A stretch of 64,000 nt of DNA from the NCBI GenBank assembly GCA_017547805.1, contig JAFYOR010000010.1:1-64000 (forward strand). The letters are read 5' to 3'. The stretch's first letter is position 1, and every line of letters starts with the position of its first letter. The DNA comes from Clostridia bacterium (lineage in GTDB: Bacteria; Bacillota; Clostridia; Christensenellales; Aristaeellaceae). The notes under the pieces are model-generated. The model made no database searches. It was not told where the DNA came from and saw only the letters and a program-made list of their open reading frames with translations. The translations under genes and the position numbers were made by a program. Positions 34,681-43,552 of this stretch are shown here, in pieces.

Positions 34681-35685
34681 ATGGAACTGAGCAACGTTCG
34701 TCCCGAATCCATGGAGCGCATCACCAATTTCGAACTGGCCAATGCGTTCATCGACAAGCAGGTCGCCCTCGTCCGCGAGCAGGTCGGCGACAAAAAGGTG
34801 CTTCTGGCTCTGTCCGGCGGCGTGGACAGCTCCGTCGTCGCGGCGCTGCTGATCAAGGCGATCGGCAAGCAGCTGGTCTGCGTGCACGTCAACCATGGCC
34901 TGATGCGCAAGGATGAGTCCGAAAGCGTCATCAAGATGTTCAAGGACGGCATGGACGCCAACCTGATCTACGTGGACGCTACCGATCATTTCCTTGACCT
35001 GCTGGCCGGCGTTTCCGACCCGGAAAGCAAGCGCAAGATCATCGGCAAGGAATTTATCACCGTGTTTGCCGAGGAAGCCCGCAAGCAGGAGGGCATCTCC
35101 TTCCTGGCGCAGGGCACCATCTATCCGGACATTCTGGAATCCATCAAGGCTGCCGAAGGCAAGAAGGCCGTCAAGTCTCACCACAACGTCGGCGGACTGC
35201 CGGAGGATCTGCAGTTTGAACTGGTGGAGCCGCTCAAGCTGCTTTTCAAGGACGAGGTGCGCGTGGTCGGTGAGGCGCTCGGTCTGCCCCACGCCATGGT
35301 CTATCGCCAGCCGTTCCCGGGCCCGGGTCTGGGCGTGCGCTGCCTTGGCGCCATCACCCGCGATCGTCTGCATGCCCTGCGCGAGGCGGACGCCATCCTG
35401 CGCGAGGAGTTCGAGATCTGCGGTCTGTCCGAAAAGGTCTGGCAGTACTTCATTGCTGTGCCGGACATCAAGAGCGTCGGCGTGAAGGACGAGAGCCGCT
35501 ACGAGGGCTGGCCGGCCATCATCCGCGCGGTCAACACCAAGGACGCTATGACCGCCACCATCGAGGAGATCCCCTACGCCGTGCTGCACAAGATCACCGA
35601 CCGCATCACCCATGAGGTCGAGGGCATCAACCGCGTGCTGCTGGACCTGACGCCGAAGCCCATCGGAACGATTGAGTGGGAATAA
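34681..35685 (+). CDS. guaA: GMP synthase, ATP-pyrophosphatase and dimerisation domains only
   Basis: 334 aa, GGAGAG before the ATG. The PP-loop SGGVDS starts at Ser45, followed by NHGLMRKDE, QGTIYPDI and the C-terminal dimerisation domain ending LDLTPKPIGTIEWE. It adenylates XMP for amination to GMP. The N-terminal class I glutamine amidotransferase domain (about 190 residues) of the usual 510-residue bacterial enzyme is absent and is not encoded just upstream. The layout resembles the archaeal GuaAb subunit. It would need a separate glutaminase subunit or use ammonia. Confidence 0.93.
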   Translation: MELSNVRPESMERITNFELANAFIDKQVALVREQVGDKKVLLALSGGVDSSVVAALLIKAIGKQLVCVHVNHGLMRKDESESVIKMFKDGMDANLIYVDATDHFLDLLAGVSDPESKRKIIGKEFITVFAEEARKQEGISFLAQGTIYPDILESIKAAEGKKAVKSHHNVGGLPEDLQFELVEPLKLLFKDEVRVVGEALGLPHAMVYRQPFPGPGLGVRCLGAITRDRLHALREADAILREEFEICGLSEKVWQYFIAVPDIKSVGVKDESRYEGWPAIIRAVNTKDAMTATIEEIPYAVLHKITDRITHEVEGINRVLLDLTPKPIGTIEWE

Positions 35686-35756
35686 CGGTCATGTCCCCAC
35701 GCCCAGCCGTCCATCCTGTTTTTTGCAGAATCGGCTATCCTTAACCGCATCATGAA

Positions 35757-35791
35757 AGACCTTGAAGAAGCAATTCTTCGGGGTCTTTTTT
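35757..35791 (+). terminator. Rho-independent terminator after guaA
   Basis: AGACCTTGAAGAA-gcaa-TTCTTCGGGGTCT (two G.U pairs) then TTTTT. Confidence 0.85.
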
Positions 35792-35880
35792 CGTGGACAC
35801 ATGCCTTCTTGGTCAGGTGGTATCCGCGTCTTACAGAATTCCCGACAAAACAGAACAAAATAAACAGAAGGAGATATCAT

Positions 35881-36294
35881 ATGGAACGGTTCCTCAAGCT
35901 CAAGGAAAGAGGCACCACTGTCAAAATTGAATTCATCGCCGGCATGACCACGTTCTTTGCCATGGTTTACATTCTGATGGTCAACGCCAACATGTTCGCC
36001 AATCCATTCGGCGACGGCTCCAATCCGCTGGGGGTTTCCTACGGCGCGATCTACATTGCTACTGCGATTTCCGCAATCGTCGGCACGATTCTGGCGGGCT
36101 TCATTTCCAACCTGCCCCTTGCGCAGGCCAGCGGCATGGGCCTGAATGCCTTCTTTGTCTATACGGTGTGTATCGGCTTTGGCCTGATTTCCTATATCGT
36201 GATCAGCGTTTTCTGCGGCGACGCCAAGAAGGTCAAGGGCAGCTCCTGGGTCATCGCAGGCCTGTTCATCGCCATGCTGCTGCTGACCCATTGA
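35881..36294 (+). pseudogene. NCS2/AzgA-like purine permease with internal in-frame deletion
   Basis: 137 aa, GAAGGAG before the ATG; usual AzgA/PbuG length is about 430. Residues 1-97 match the family N terminus (ERGTTVKIEFIAGMTTFFAMVYILMVN, LAQASGMGLNAFFVYTV). From about residue 98 the chain continues as the family C terminus (IGFGLISYIVISVFCGDAKKVKGSSWVIAGLFI). The central 290 or so residues, including most membrane helices and the substrate site, are missing with the frame kept. Transport function is most likely lost. It could also be an assembly collapse. Purine context fits the guaA neighbour. Confidence 0.82.
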
Positions 36295-36352
36295 TCCTTG
36301 CTCCTTCCCTACGGCTTTGCTTGCCGGCATGGGAGATACACAGAAACACCGT

Positions 36353-36391
36353 CCCGGACAGCCCGTATCGAACGGCTGTCCGGGCTTTTTT
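36353..36391 (+). terminator. Rho-independent terminator after the permease remnant
   Basis: CCCGGACAGCC ... GGCTGTCCGGG, 11-base stem with a 10-base loop, then TTTTTT. Confidence 0.92.
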
Positions 36392-36651
36392 ATGCAAATA
36401 GCGAGGTGTTTCTATTATATGGGCGGCGGTTATTCGTGTGTTTTGTTATTGCAACATATCGGTTTAGCCAGCAGCCATCCACCCGGACTGCCACAGAGAA
36501 AGCGGTCGTCGCAGATGGATCACAGTCATCCGCTTCAATATGTAGGTATTTCAGAAAATGACAAGAAACCATCATGGGATATTACTTGTGTTCTGTGATT
36601 ATTTTTTTCGGAAAATGGCGGGTTTCTGCTGATAATTTGTGGCGCATTAAG

Positions 36652-36680
36652 TAGACAATGGTGTTCAATGATGATATACT
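36652..36680 (+). promoter_or_regulatory. Predicted promoter of the polysaccharide locus
   Basis: TAGACA at 36652-36657, 17-base spacer, TATACT at 36675-36680; leader of about 170 bases before the first gene. Confidence 0.65.
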
Positions 36681-36856
36681 GAGAATGGAATATCCTTTTT
36701 TGGATTTCCGAAGAAAACTGTTATAAAGTAGTCGTGTAATATAACTATGTGTAATATTACGACGGCTTAGTTGTTGTGCATCACAAATCTGTCCGGATGG
36801 TGTGTTTGCCGACAAAAGTGGAAAATGGATCCATCGCAACCGTTTACGGAGGAATT

Positions 36857-38191
36857 ATGGAAAACAGGAATTACCATCAGATAGATGAAGATTTTCTCAA
36901 CATCAAGGAGCTGATCTTCTACATTCTCAGGAAATGGAGAATCCTGATTCTTGCAGGGGTGCTCGGCGTCATCCTTGGCTGTCTGACTGGATTCTTCATA
37001 CCGGAAAAATCTGTTGAGAGCTTTGATCTGACTGAGCTGAACCTTGAGGAAATCGGCCAGTATGCCCGCTACCAGCAGCTCTATCAGGAGCAGCTGCGCA
37101 AGGAGCAGGATTCCGTCTATCTGAATCTGGATCCGCAGGCGGTTCAGACGTGCCGGATGATTTACTACATTTCCGCGCCGGAGGAGGACATCACCCTCAT
37201 CGGCGAAACCTACAAGGCCATCTTCAGAGGCGCGCAGATCTATACCGATCTCATTGAGGCCAGCGGGCTTGAGTGCTCGGAAATGGCCATGCAGGAGCTG
37301 GCGGCCATCTCCTTTTCCAAATACGATCTGGACGAAGTTGTCCTTCTTGAAAAGCGCAATCGCGAAGCGAAGATCATCGTCGAGGCTGTTGCGCCGAACG
37401 AGGAAGCCTGCCAGGGCATGAAGAAGGTCCTGGAAGCGCGCGTGCAGGAGGTCAACGAACTTGTCAGAAGCAAGTATCCCGACGCTACGATCGAGCTGCT
37501 TTCGGACGTTTGCAGGATGGAACCGCATCCGGAGCTTCTGACCAAGCGCGATGAGGACACGGCGATGATGGCGACCTACGTTGCCGAGATGGAAAAGCTG
37601 GAAAAGAAGCTGACGGATGACGATAAACTCTATTACGGCAAGGTATATGCAGTAGAGGAAGAGGACGACAAACTGGGACTCAAGTGGCTGAAGTGGGGGC
37701 TGATCGCCGGCGTGCTCTTTGGCGGCATGATGGTCGTCTTCTACGGCGTCGTGTATCTGCTTGATGGCCACGTGAAAACGCTGGATGAGCTCAGGCAGAT
37801 GTATGGCCTGCATCTGCTCGCGTGTCTTGGCGAAGAGCAGAATCAAAGCGGCTGCGCGATTGACCGCATGCTGAGGACAAAGCTGCCGTGCAACAACGCG
37901 GCTTACCTGCAGTCCGTCTTCTCCGTCATGGGTGTGAAATCTGTTCATCTGTGCGGAAACATGGAAAATGCGCAGCTTGCAGCGAAGATGAAGCAGGCTG
38001 CCGGCGAAAGCGGCATGACCTTCAGCGCCCAGCTGGCCACCGATGCGCATGCGCAGCAGATGGCAAAGGCAGCAGAGGGCGTAGTGCTGTTTGTTCAGCT
38101 GTGGAACACGAAGCATGCTGAACTTGTGCGCGAACTGGAAATTGCCCATCACATCAATGCGCGCGTGCTGGGTGTGGTCGTGATTGACTGA
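36857..38191 (+). CDS. Wzz/CpsC-like chain-length determinant with degenerate kinase-like tail
   Basis: 444 aa from the ATG at 36857 (GGAGGA upstream). Membrane helices lie at about 28-48 and 280-303, enclosing a long helical extracytoplasmic region, as in polysaccharide co-polymerases. After the second helix a 140-residue cytoplasmic part ends GVVLFVQLWNTKHAELV ... ARVLGVVVID. That resembles the end of a BY-kinase (CpsD/Wzc) fold, but there is no Walker A motif, so it is probably inactive. Likely controls polymer length together with the Wzy-like protein at 62238. First gene of the locus. Confidence 0.85.
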   Translation: MENRNYHQIDEDFLNIKELIFYILRKWRILILAGVLGVILGCLTGFFIPEKSVESFDLTELNLEEIGQYARYQQLYQEQLRKEQDSVYLNLDPQAVQTCRMIYYISAPEEDITLIGETYKAIFRGAQIYTDLIEASGLECSEMAMQELAAISFSKYDLDEVVLLEKRNREAKIIVEAVAPNEEACQGMKKVLEARVQEVNELVRSKYPDATIELLSDVCRMEPHPELLTKRDEDTAMMATYVAEMEKLEKKLTDDDKLYYGKVYAVEEEDDKLGLKWLKWGLIAGVLFGGMMVVFYGVVYLLDGHVKTLDELRQMYGLHLLACLGEEQNQSGCAIDRMLRTKLPCNNAAYLQSVFSVMGVKSVHLCGNMENAQLAAKMKQAAGESGMTFSAQLATDAHAQQMAKAAEGVVLFVQLWNTKHAELVRELEIAHHINARVLGVVVID

Positions 38192-38229
38192 ATGCACGAA
38201 ACAGATAGACCATATGAGGTGTTGAACGA

Positions 38230-38964
38230 ATGGGAATGCATGAAATGCCGAAGCGCGAGGCGACGGCTGCCGAGATCACCGCAAATGACTGCGCTGCAGA
38301 TGAAAAGAGCAAAGATACAAGGGTATATTTCGACGGCCGCAAGCTCCTTCGCGATGATCGCTTTTATTGGTACGGGCGGCGTGCACAGGATATTCTCCTG
38401 TCGCTGATCGCCCTGCTTGTGCTGTGGCCGGTCATGCTGCTGATTGCGCTGATTGTCTGGATTGACAGTCCCGGCGCCAGCCCGATCTTTATGCAGACGC
38501 GAATCGGACGAAACGGGGTTCCGTTTCAGTTCCTGAAATTCAGGACGATGATTCCGGATGCGGAGCAGCAGCTCAACGAGCTTCTGCACAGAAATGAAAT
38601 GGACGGCCCGGTATTCAAGATCAAGGACGATCCGCGAATCACCAGAGTGGGACGCTTCCTGCGCAAAAGCAGCCTTGACGAGCTGCCGCAGCTCATCAAT
38701 ATCCTTCAGGGAGATATGAGCATTGTCGGTCCCCGTCCTGCCCTGCCCAGAGAGGTGGAGCAGTATGATGCGTATGCGCTGCAGCGCCTGTATGTTTCCC
38801 CCGGCCTGACTTGTTACTGGCAGATTCAGACGCACCGCAACGAGCTGACGTTTGATGAATGGATGGACCTTGATATGAAGTACATTCAGGAACGCAGCTT
38901 TGTGACGGACTGGAAGATCATTTTCAAAACCATTGGCGCAGTGTGCAAAATGTCAGGCGCTTGA
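38230..38964 (+). CDS. Initiating sugar-1-phosphate transferase (WbaP/WcaJ-type)
   Basis: 244 aa, GAGGTG before the ATG. A hydrophobic hairpin at about 50-76 anchors the enzyme. The catalytic part shows FLKFRTMIPDAE, KDDPRITRVGRFLRKSSLDELPQ and GDMSIVGPRP, the signature of polyprenyl-phosphate hexose-1-phosphate transferases. It loads the first sugar phosphate onto undecaprenyl phosphate, starting repeat-unit assembly. It is the short form without the N-terminal multi-helix domain of WbaP. Confidence 0.94.
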   Translation: MGMHEMPKREATAAEITANDCAADEKSKDTRVYFDGRKLLRDDRFYWYGRRAQDILLSLIALLVLWPVMLLIALIVWIDSPGASPIFMQTRIGRNGVPFQFLKFRTMIPDAEQQLNELLHRNEMDGPVFKIKDDPRITRVGRFLRKSSLDELPQLINILQGDMSIVGPRPALPREVEQYDAYALQRLYVSPGLTCYWQIQTHRNELTFDEWMDLDMKYIQERSFVTDWKIIFKTIGAVCKMSGA

Positions 38965-38985
38965 TGCAGTAAGGAAAGAGCAAAT

Positions 38986-40122
38986 ATGCGAATTGCAATG
39001 TTGGGGCATAAGCGAATCCCCTCCCGCGAAGGCGGCGTGGAAGTGGTTGTGGAAGAACTGGCCGTGCGCATGGTTGAACATGGGCATCGGGTAACGGTCT
39101 ACAACCGCAGCGGACACCATGTCAGCGGTCGTGAGTTTGACTGCGAAAAGCTGAAAATCTACAAGGGTATCCGGCTCAGGAAGGTGCCTACGCTGAATAT
39201 CAAGGGGATTGCGGCGATGATCGCTTCGCTCCTTGCCTCGGTTTTTGCTGCATTTGGCCGCTATGATGTGGTGCATTTCCATACCGAAGGGCCGTGCGCG
39301 ACGCTCTGGCTGCCCAAACTCATGGGCAAGCGCTGCGTGGCGACGATCCATGGGCTGGATCATCAGCGAAGCAAGTGGGGCAGGCTTGCAAAGACGTATA
39401 TTATGCTGGGCGAAAAATGCGCAGCCAGATATGCCGATGAGATCATCGTGCTCAGCCGCGGCGTGCAGGCGTATTTCAAGGAGAAATACGCAAGAGATAC
39501 GCGGCTTATTCCCAACGGCGTGACGCCTGTTGAAACAAGGGCGGCGGAGCTGATTGCGCAGGAACTTGACCTTGCCAAGGACAGTTATATCCTTTATCTG
39601 GGCAGGATTACGCCGGAAAAGGGCATTCATCATCTCATTGAAGCCTACAAAGGGCTTCATACGGACAAGAAGCTGGTCATTGCCGGCGGCCTGAGCGACT
39701 CGGGCGACTATTTTGCGCAGCTTAAGGCCATGGCGGAAGACAGCGACAACATTATTTTCACCGGCTTTGTTCAGGGGCCGATGCTGGAGGAACTCTACAG
39801 CAACGCTTATGTGTATGTCCTGCCCTCCCTTCTGGAGGGTATGCCGCTGAGCCTGCTGGAAGCCATGAGCTACGGCAATTGCTGCATCGTATCGGACATT
39901 CCGGAATGCAGGGATGTGGTATGCGATGCGGGGATTACGTTCCCCCACGGCCAGATTGAAGCGCTGCGCGATTGCCTGCAGCAGCTCTCGGATCAGCCGC
40001 AGACGGTGCGCGCATTCAAGGAAAATGCTGCGCAGTTCATTCTGAGCAATTTCAGCTGGGATCAGGTTACGGAGCAGACTTTGCAGCTCTATGAAGTGCG
40101 AAAGGTGGCTAATGCCCAATGA
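38986..40122 (+). CDS. Glycosyltransferase family 4
   Basis: 378 aa. GT-B fold: N terminus IAMLGHKRIPSREGGVEVVVEELA, C-terminal donor domain with YLGRITPEKGIHHLIEAY and LPSLLEGMPLSLLEAMSYG (the EX7E-type motif). Transfers a sugar from a nucleotide donor onto the lipid-linked repeat unit at the cytoplasmic membrane face. Overlaps the next gene by four bases. Specific sugar unknown. Confidence 0.93.
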   Translation: MRIAMLGHKRIPSREGGVEVVVEELAVRMVEHGHRVTVYNRSGHHVSGREFDCEKLKIYKGIRLRKVPTLNIKGIAAMIASLLASVFAAFGRYDVVHFHTEGPCATLWLPKLMGKRCVATIHGLDHQRSKWGRLAKTYIMLGEKCAARYADEIIVLSRGVQAYFKEKYARDTRLIPNGVTPVETRAAELIAQELDLAKDSYILYLGRITPEKGIHHLIEAYKGLHTDKKLVIAGGLSDSGDYFAQLKAMAEDSDNIIFTGFVQGPMLEELYSNAYVYVLPSLLEGMPLSLLEAMSYGNCCIVSDIPECRDVVCDAGITFPHGQIEALRDCLQQLSDQPQTVRAFKENAAQFILSNFSWDQVTEQTLQLYEVRKVANAQ

Positions 40123-41309
40123 GGATCCTGATGATCAATAAGTTTCTCTACCCCAACGGCGGGTCGGAAACCTATATTTTCAAGTTGGGCGCGCAGCTGC
40201 AGAAGCTTGGACACGAAGTACAGTATTTCGGCATGGATGCGCCTGACCGCGTCGTTGGCAACAGCGTCGGCGCGTATACGGCGAACATGGATTTCCATGG
40301 GGGATCGCGGCTTTCCAAGGTTCTCTATCCGCTTAAGACGATTTATTCGGCGCAGGCACGCCGCAAGATCAGGCAGGTGCTGGATGATTTCAAGCCGGAT
40401 GTCTGCCACCTCAACAACTTCAATTACCAGCTGACGCCCAGCATCATTCTGGAAATTGTGAAATGGCGCAGGCAGACCGGCCGAAAGTGCAACATCATCT
40501 ACACGGCGCACGATTATCAGCTCGTTTGTCCCAACCATCTGTGCTATAACCCGAACACCAATGCAAACTGCGAAAAGTGTCTTGGCGGACACTTTGGCAG
40601 CTGCCTTGCCGGAAAGTGCATTCACGGCAGCGCCGCCAAGTCCCTGATCGGCATGCTGGAAGCCACGCTGTGGAATCACGCGCGTGTCTACCGGCACATC
40701 GATACCATTATCTGCTGTTCGCATTTCATGAAGACAAAGCTGGATACGAATCCTCTGCTCAAAGAGAAGACGGTGGCCCTGCACAACTTTGTTGACAAGG
40801 CGGATCAAAAGAGCGTGCAAAAGAAGGATTACGTGCTGTACTTTGGCAGGTTCTCGCAGGAAAAGGGCATTGCGACCCTGATTGAGGCCTGCAGGCAGCT
40901 GCCGGAGATTCCGTTTGTCTTTGCCGGCTCCGGCCCGCTGGAACAGAGCCTTAGCGATGTTCCCAACATCACCAATGTCGGCTTCCAGTCGGGCGAAGCG
41001 CTCAAAACGCTGATCAGCGAAGCATGCTTCACGGTTTGTCCATCGGAGTGTTATGATAATTGTCCGTTCTCGGTCATGGAAAGCCAGATGTACGGCACGC
41101 CCGTTCTGGGCGCGCAGATCGGCGGCATTCCCGAACTGATTGAGCCCGGCAGGACAGGCGAACTGTTTGAAAGCGGAAACTGCGAGGAACTGAAAAACAA
41201 AATCCGCGCGATGTACACGGCTGCATCCGGTTATGCTGGGTGCTCCGGCATGCGCTTTGACGATGCGGAGCAGTATGTCCGCAAGCTCATGAAGCACTAC
41301 GCCGGGTAA
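40119..41309 (+). CDS. Glycosyltransferase family 4
   Basis: 396 aa, starts in an ATGA overlap. The N terminus ILMINKFLYPNGGSETYIFKL is typical of GT4. A Cys-rich insertion (CPNHLCYNPNTNANCEKCLGGHFGSC) around residues 135-165 occurs in a subset of GT4 enzymes and may bind zinc. Donor domain: YFGRFSQEKGIATLIEAC and CPSECYDNCPFSVMESQMYGTPVLG. Adds a further sugar to the repeat unit. Confidence 0.93.
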   Translation: MRILMINKFLYPNGGSETYIFKLGAQLQKLGHEVQYFGMDAPDRVVGNSVGAYTANMDFHGGSRLSKVLYPLKTIYSAQARRKIRQVLDDFKPDVCHLNNFNYQLTPSIILEIVKWRRQTGRKCNIIYTAHDYQLVCPNHLCYNPNTNANCEKCLGGHFGSCLAGKCIHGSAAKSLIGMLEATLWNHARVYRHIDTIICCSHFMKTKLDTNPLLKEKTVALHNFVDKADQKSVQKKDYVLYFGRFSQEKGIATLIEACRQLPEIPFVFAGSGPLEQSLSDVPNITNVGFQSGEALKTLISEACFTVCPSECYDNCPFSVMESQMYGTPVLGAQIGGIPELIEPGRTGELFESGNCEELKNKIRAMYTAASGYAGCSGMRFDDAEQYVRKLMKHYAG

Positions 41310-41370
41310 CAGCGCAGCGGATGAATCGCGCACAACAAAATATCTTGTATTCTGACGAGGGAAAAAGCAT

Positions 41371-42462
41371 ATGCCCAAGAAACTTAACGGCACTGTAATC
41401 GTCACCTATCGCTGCAATGCGCGGTGCACGATGTGCAATCGATATAAGGAACCGTCCCGTCCCGAGGATGAGATTTCCCTGGAAACCATCCGCAAACTGC
41501 CGGAAATGTACTTCACCAACATCACCGGCGGCGAACCGTTTATCCGCGAGGACCTCAAGGACATCGTGCGCGAGCTGTATAAAAAGAGCGAGCGCATCGT
41601 GATTTCCACCAACGGCTTCTTCACGGACCGCATCATCGATCTGTGCAGGGAGTTCCCGCAGATCGGCATCCGCATTTCCATCGAGGGCCTTGAAGAGACG
41701 AATAATACGATCCGCGGTCTGGAAGACGGCTATAATCGCGGCTATACGACGCTTAAGAAGCTGCGCGAGATGGGCATGACGGACGTGGGATTTGGCATGA
41801 CCGTGCAGGACTGCAATGCGCAGGATCTGGTGCCGCTGTATAAGCTGTCGGATGAAATGGGCATGGAGTTTGCCACCGCGTCGCTGCACAACAGCTTCTA
41901 TTTTGTGGAAAGCAAGAATATCATCCACGATCGTCCCATGGTTGCCGGACACTTTGAGGATCTGGTGAACGAGCTGCTCAAGTCCAACAGCCCGAAAAAG
42001 TGGTTCCGCGCTTACTTTAACCATGGCCTGATCAACTATATCTACAGCCAGAAACGCCTGCTCCCCTGCGATATGAGCTTTGACACGTTCTTCATCGATC
42101 CCTTTGGCGATGTGATGCCCTGCAACGGCACGAAGAACAAAGAGGTCATGGGCAACCTGAACGCGCAGACCTGGGAGGAACTGTGGAACAGCCCGCAGGC
42201 TGAAGCGGTGCGCAAAAAGGTGCGCTGCTGCGATCGCAATTGCTGGATGATCGGCTCGGTATCCCCCGCCATGCATAAGTACATCTGGAATCCGGGCTGG
42301 TGGGTTGTCAGGCACAAGTTCCTGAACTTCTTTAAGGAAAAGAAGTACAGCATGTATGAAAACAGGATTGTGCGGGACTATCGGGACGGCAAGGTCAGCA
42401 AAGAAGAGCTGGACCGGCGTTCCACCTGTGAACTTGATGAGAATGGACGGACGCAAGCGTGA
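41371..42462 (+). CDS. Radical SAM/SPASM-like protein in polysaccharide locus
   Basis: 363 aa. CNARCTMC (CX3CX2C) follows the first strand, and TGGEP binds SAM. After about residue 230, CDMSFDTFFIDPFGDVMPCNG and CCDRNC form a SPASM/twitch auxiliary cluster region. The sequence resembles group members that modify peptides or sugars, and HemN is excluded. In a polysaccharide locus it may modify a nucleotide sugar or lipid-linked glycan. Overlaps the next gene by four bases (GTGA). Confidence 0.88.
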   Translation: MPKKLNGTVIVTYRCNARCTMCNRYKEPSRPEDEISLETIRKLPEMYFTNITGGEPFIREDLKDIVRELYKKSERIVISTNGFFTDRIIDLCREFPQIGIRISIEGLEETNNTIRGLEDGYNRGYTTLKKLREMGMTDVGFGMTVQDCNAQDLVPLYKLSDEMGMEFATASLHNSFYFVESKNIIHDRPMVAGHFEDLVNELLKSNSPKKWFRAYFNHGLINYIYSQKRLLPCDMSFDTFFIDPFGDVMPCNGTKNKEVMGNLNAQTWEELWNSPQAEAVRKKVRCCDRNCWMIGSVSPAMHKYIWNPGWWVVRHKFLNFFKEKKYSMYENRIVRDYRDGKVSKEELDRRSTCELDENGRTQA

Positions 42463-43469
42463 TTATACTGACGAACTGTCTGACCGAAACGGAAGACGAG
42501 GGCGCATTAAAAGTCGCAAACAGCCTGATCAAACGCATCAAGGCGCAATACGCCGGCGCGAGAGTTTTTTCCTATGAAAGAACGACGCAGCTCAGCGATC
42601 GCCACATGTCCCTGAACAAACTGATGCTCAACCCCGGTCTTCTTTACCATTTGTGGCGCAGCGGCGAAGAGGTGATCTATATCCCCTTCCCCACCGGAAT
42701 GCTGCCCGCCTGCGCGAGGATGTTCATCCTGTCCCTGTTTGTAAGAAAGCGGCTGAAGGTTGTTTTGTCGATGCAGGGACAGATCAACCGGATCGCAGCG
42801 TGCCTGCTCAGGATGAGCCGCGCGCAGACGTTCTCCCTGTCAAAAGAATCGTGGCAGGCGTGCGAACGCGTGATCGGTGAAAAGGCGGTATATCTGAAAA
42901 CCGGCGTAGATACAGAAAAGTACGTCCACGCTGCGCAGGAGAAAAAAACGGAGCTCAGAAGAAAATACGGCATCCCCGAGGATCGTGTTGTCGTCCTTCA
43001 CGTGGGTCATATGAATGAAGGACGAAACCTGCAGCAGTTCCTCAAGCTCGATGAAAAGTATTTCTCCCTCATCGTGACCAGCACATTTACCCGAAATGAG
43101 CAGGACGCCCGGCTGCGCAAACGGCTGGAGGACCGCGGAAATGGCAAGATCATCGACACCTATCTTCCGAACATTGAGGAGATCTATCAGCTGTCGGATG
43201 TGTACTTCTTCCCTGTTGCATGCACAGGGCACTGCATTGATGCGCCGCTGTCCGCTTTTGAGGCGGCATCCTGTAATCTTCCGGTCGTTCATACGGCATA
43301 CGGCGAACTGTCCGCGCTTTGCGGCAGGGACGGCTTTTATCAGATCCGGTCTTTTGAGCCGGAGGCGCTCAACGGGCTGATTGACGCAGCGGTATCCGAA
43401 AAGAAAGAACCGCGAAACAGTATCCTGACCTATGATTGGAATCGGGCGATTGACAGCCTTTGCCAATGA
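42459..43469 (+). CDS. Glycosyltransferase, GT4-like
   Basis: 336 aa with a GTG start in a four-base overlap; the ribosome site is weak, so translational coupling is likely. The donor half shows VVVLHVGHMNEGRNLQQFLKL and a terminal DAPLSAFEAASCNLPVV, a GT-B donor-site pattern. The N-terminal half is more diverged than in its neighbours. Sugar unknown. Confidence 0.8.
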   Translation: MIILTNCLTETEDEGALKVANSLIKRIKAQYAGARVFSYERTTQLSDRHMSLNKLMLNPGLLYHLWRSGEEVIYIPFPTGMLPACARMFILSLFVRKRLKVVLSMQGQINRIAACLLRMSRAQTFSLSKESWQACERVIGEKAVYLKTGVDTEKYVHAAQEKKTELRRKYGIPEDRVVVLHVGHMNEGRNLQQFLKLDEKYFSLIVTSTFTRNEQDARLRKRLEDRGNGKIIDTYLPNIEEIYQLSDVYFFPVACTGHCIDAPLSAFEAASCNLPVVHTAYGELSALCGRDGFYQIRSFEPEALNGLIDAAVSEKKEPRNSILTYDWNRAIDSLCQ

Positions 43470-43552
43470 ACGCAGAAACCGCTTCGGATTCAGACGGCAC
43501 ATGCGCCGCTGACCAAAGCACGGACCGAAAAACTTAAAGGAGGAAGGAAGAA

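Larger units (their letters stand above)
36295..36856. other. AT-rich intergenic region before the polysaccharide locus, 562 bases
   Basis: Contains the permease terminator and the locus promoter. Between them (36392-36650) I see no convincing gene, RNA or repeat; short frames lack ribosome binding sites and family signatures. Confidence 0.6.
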
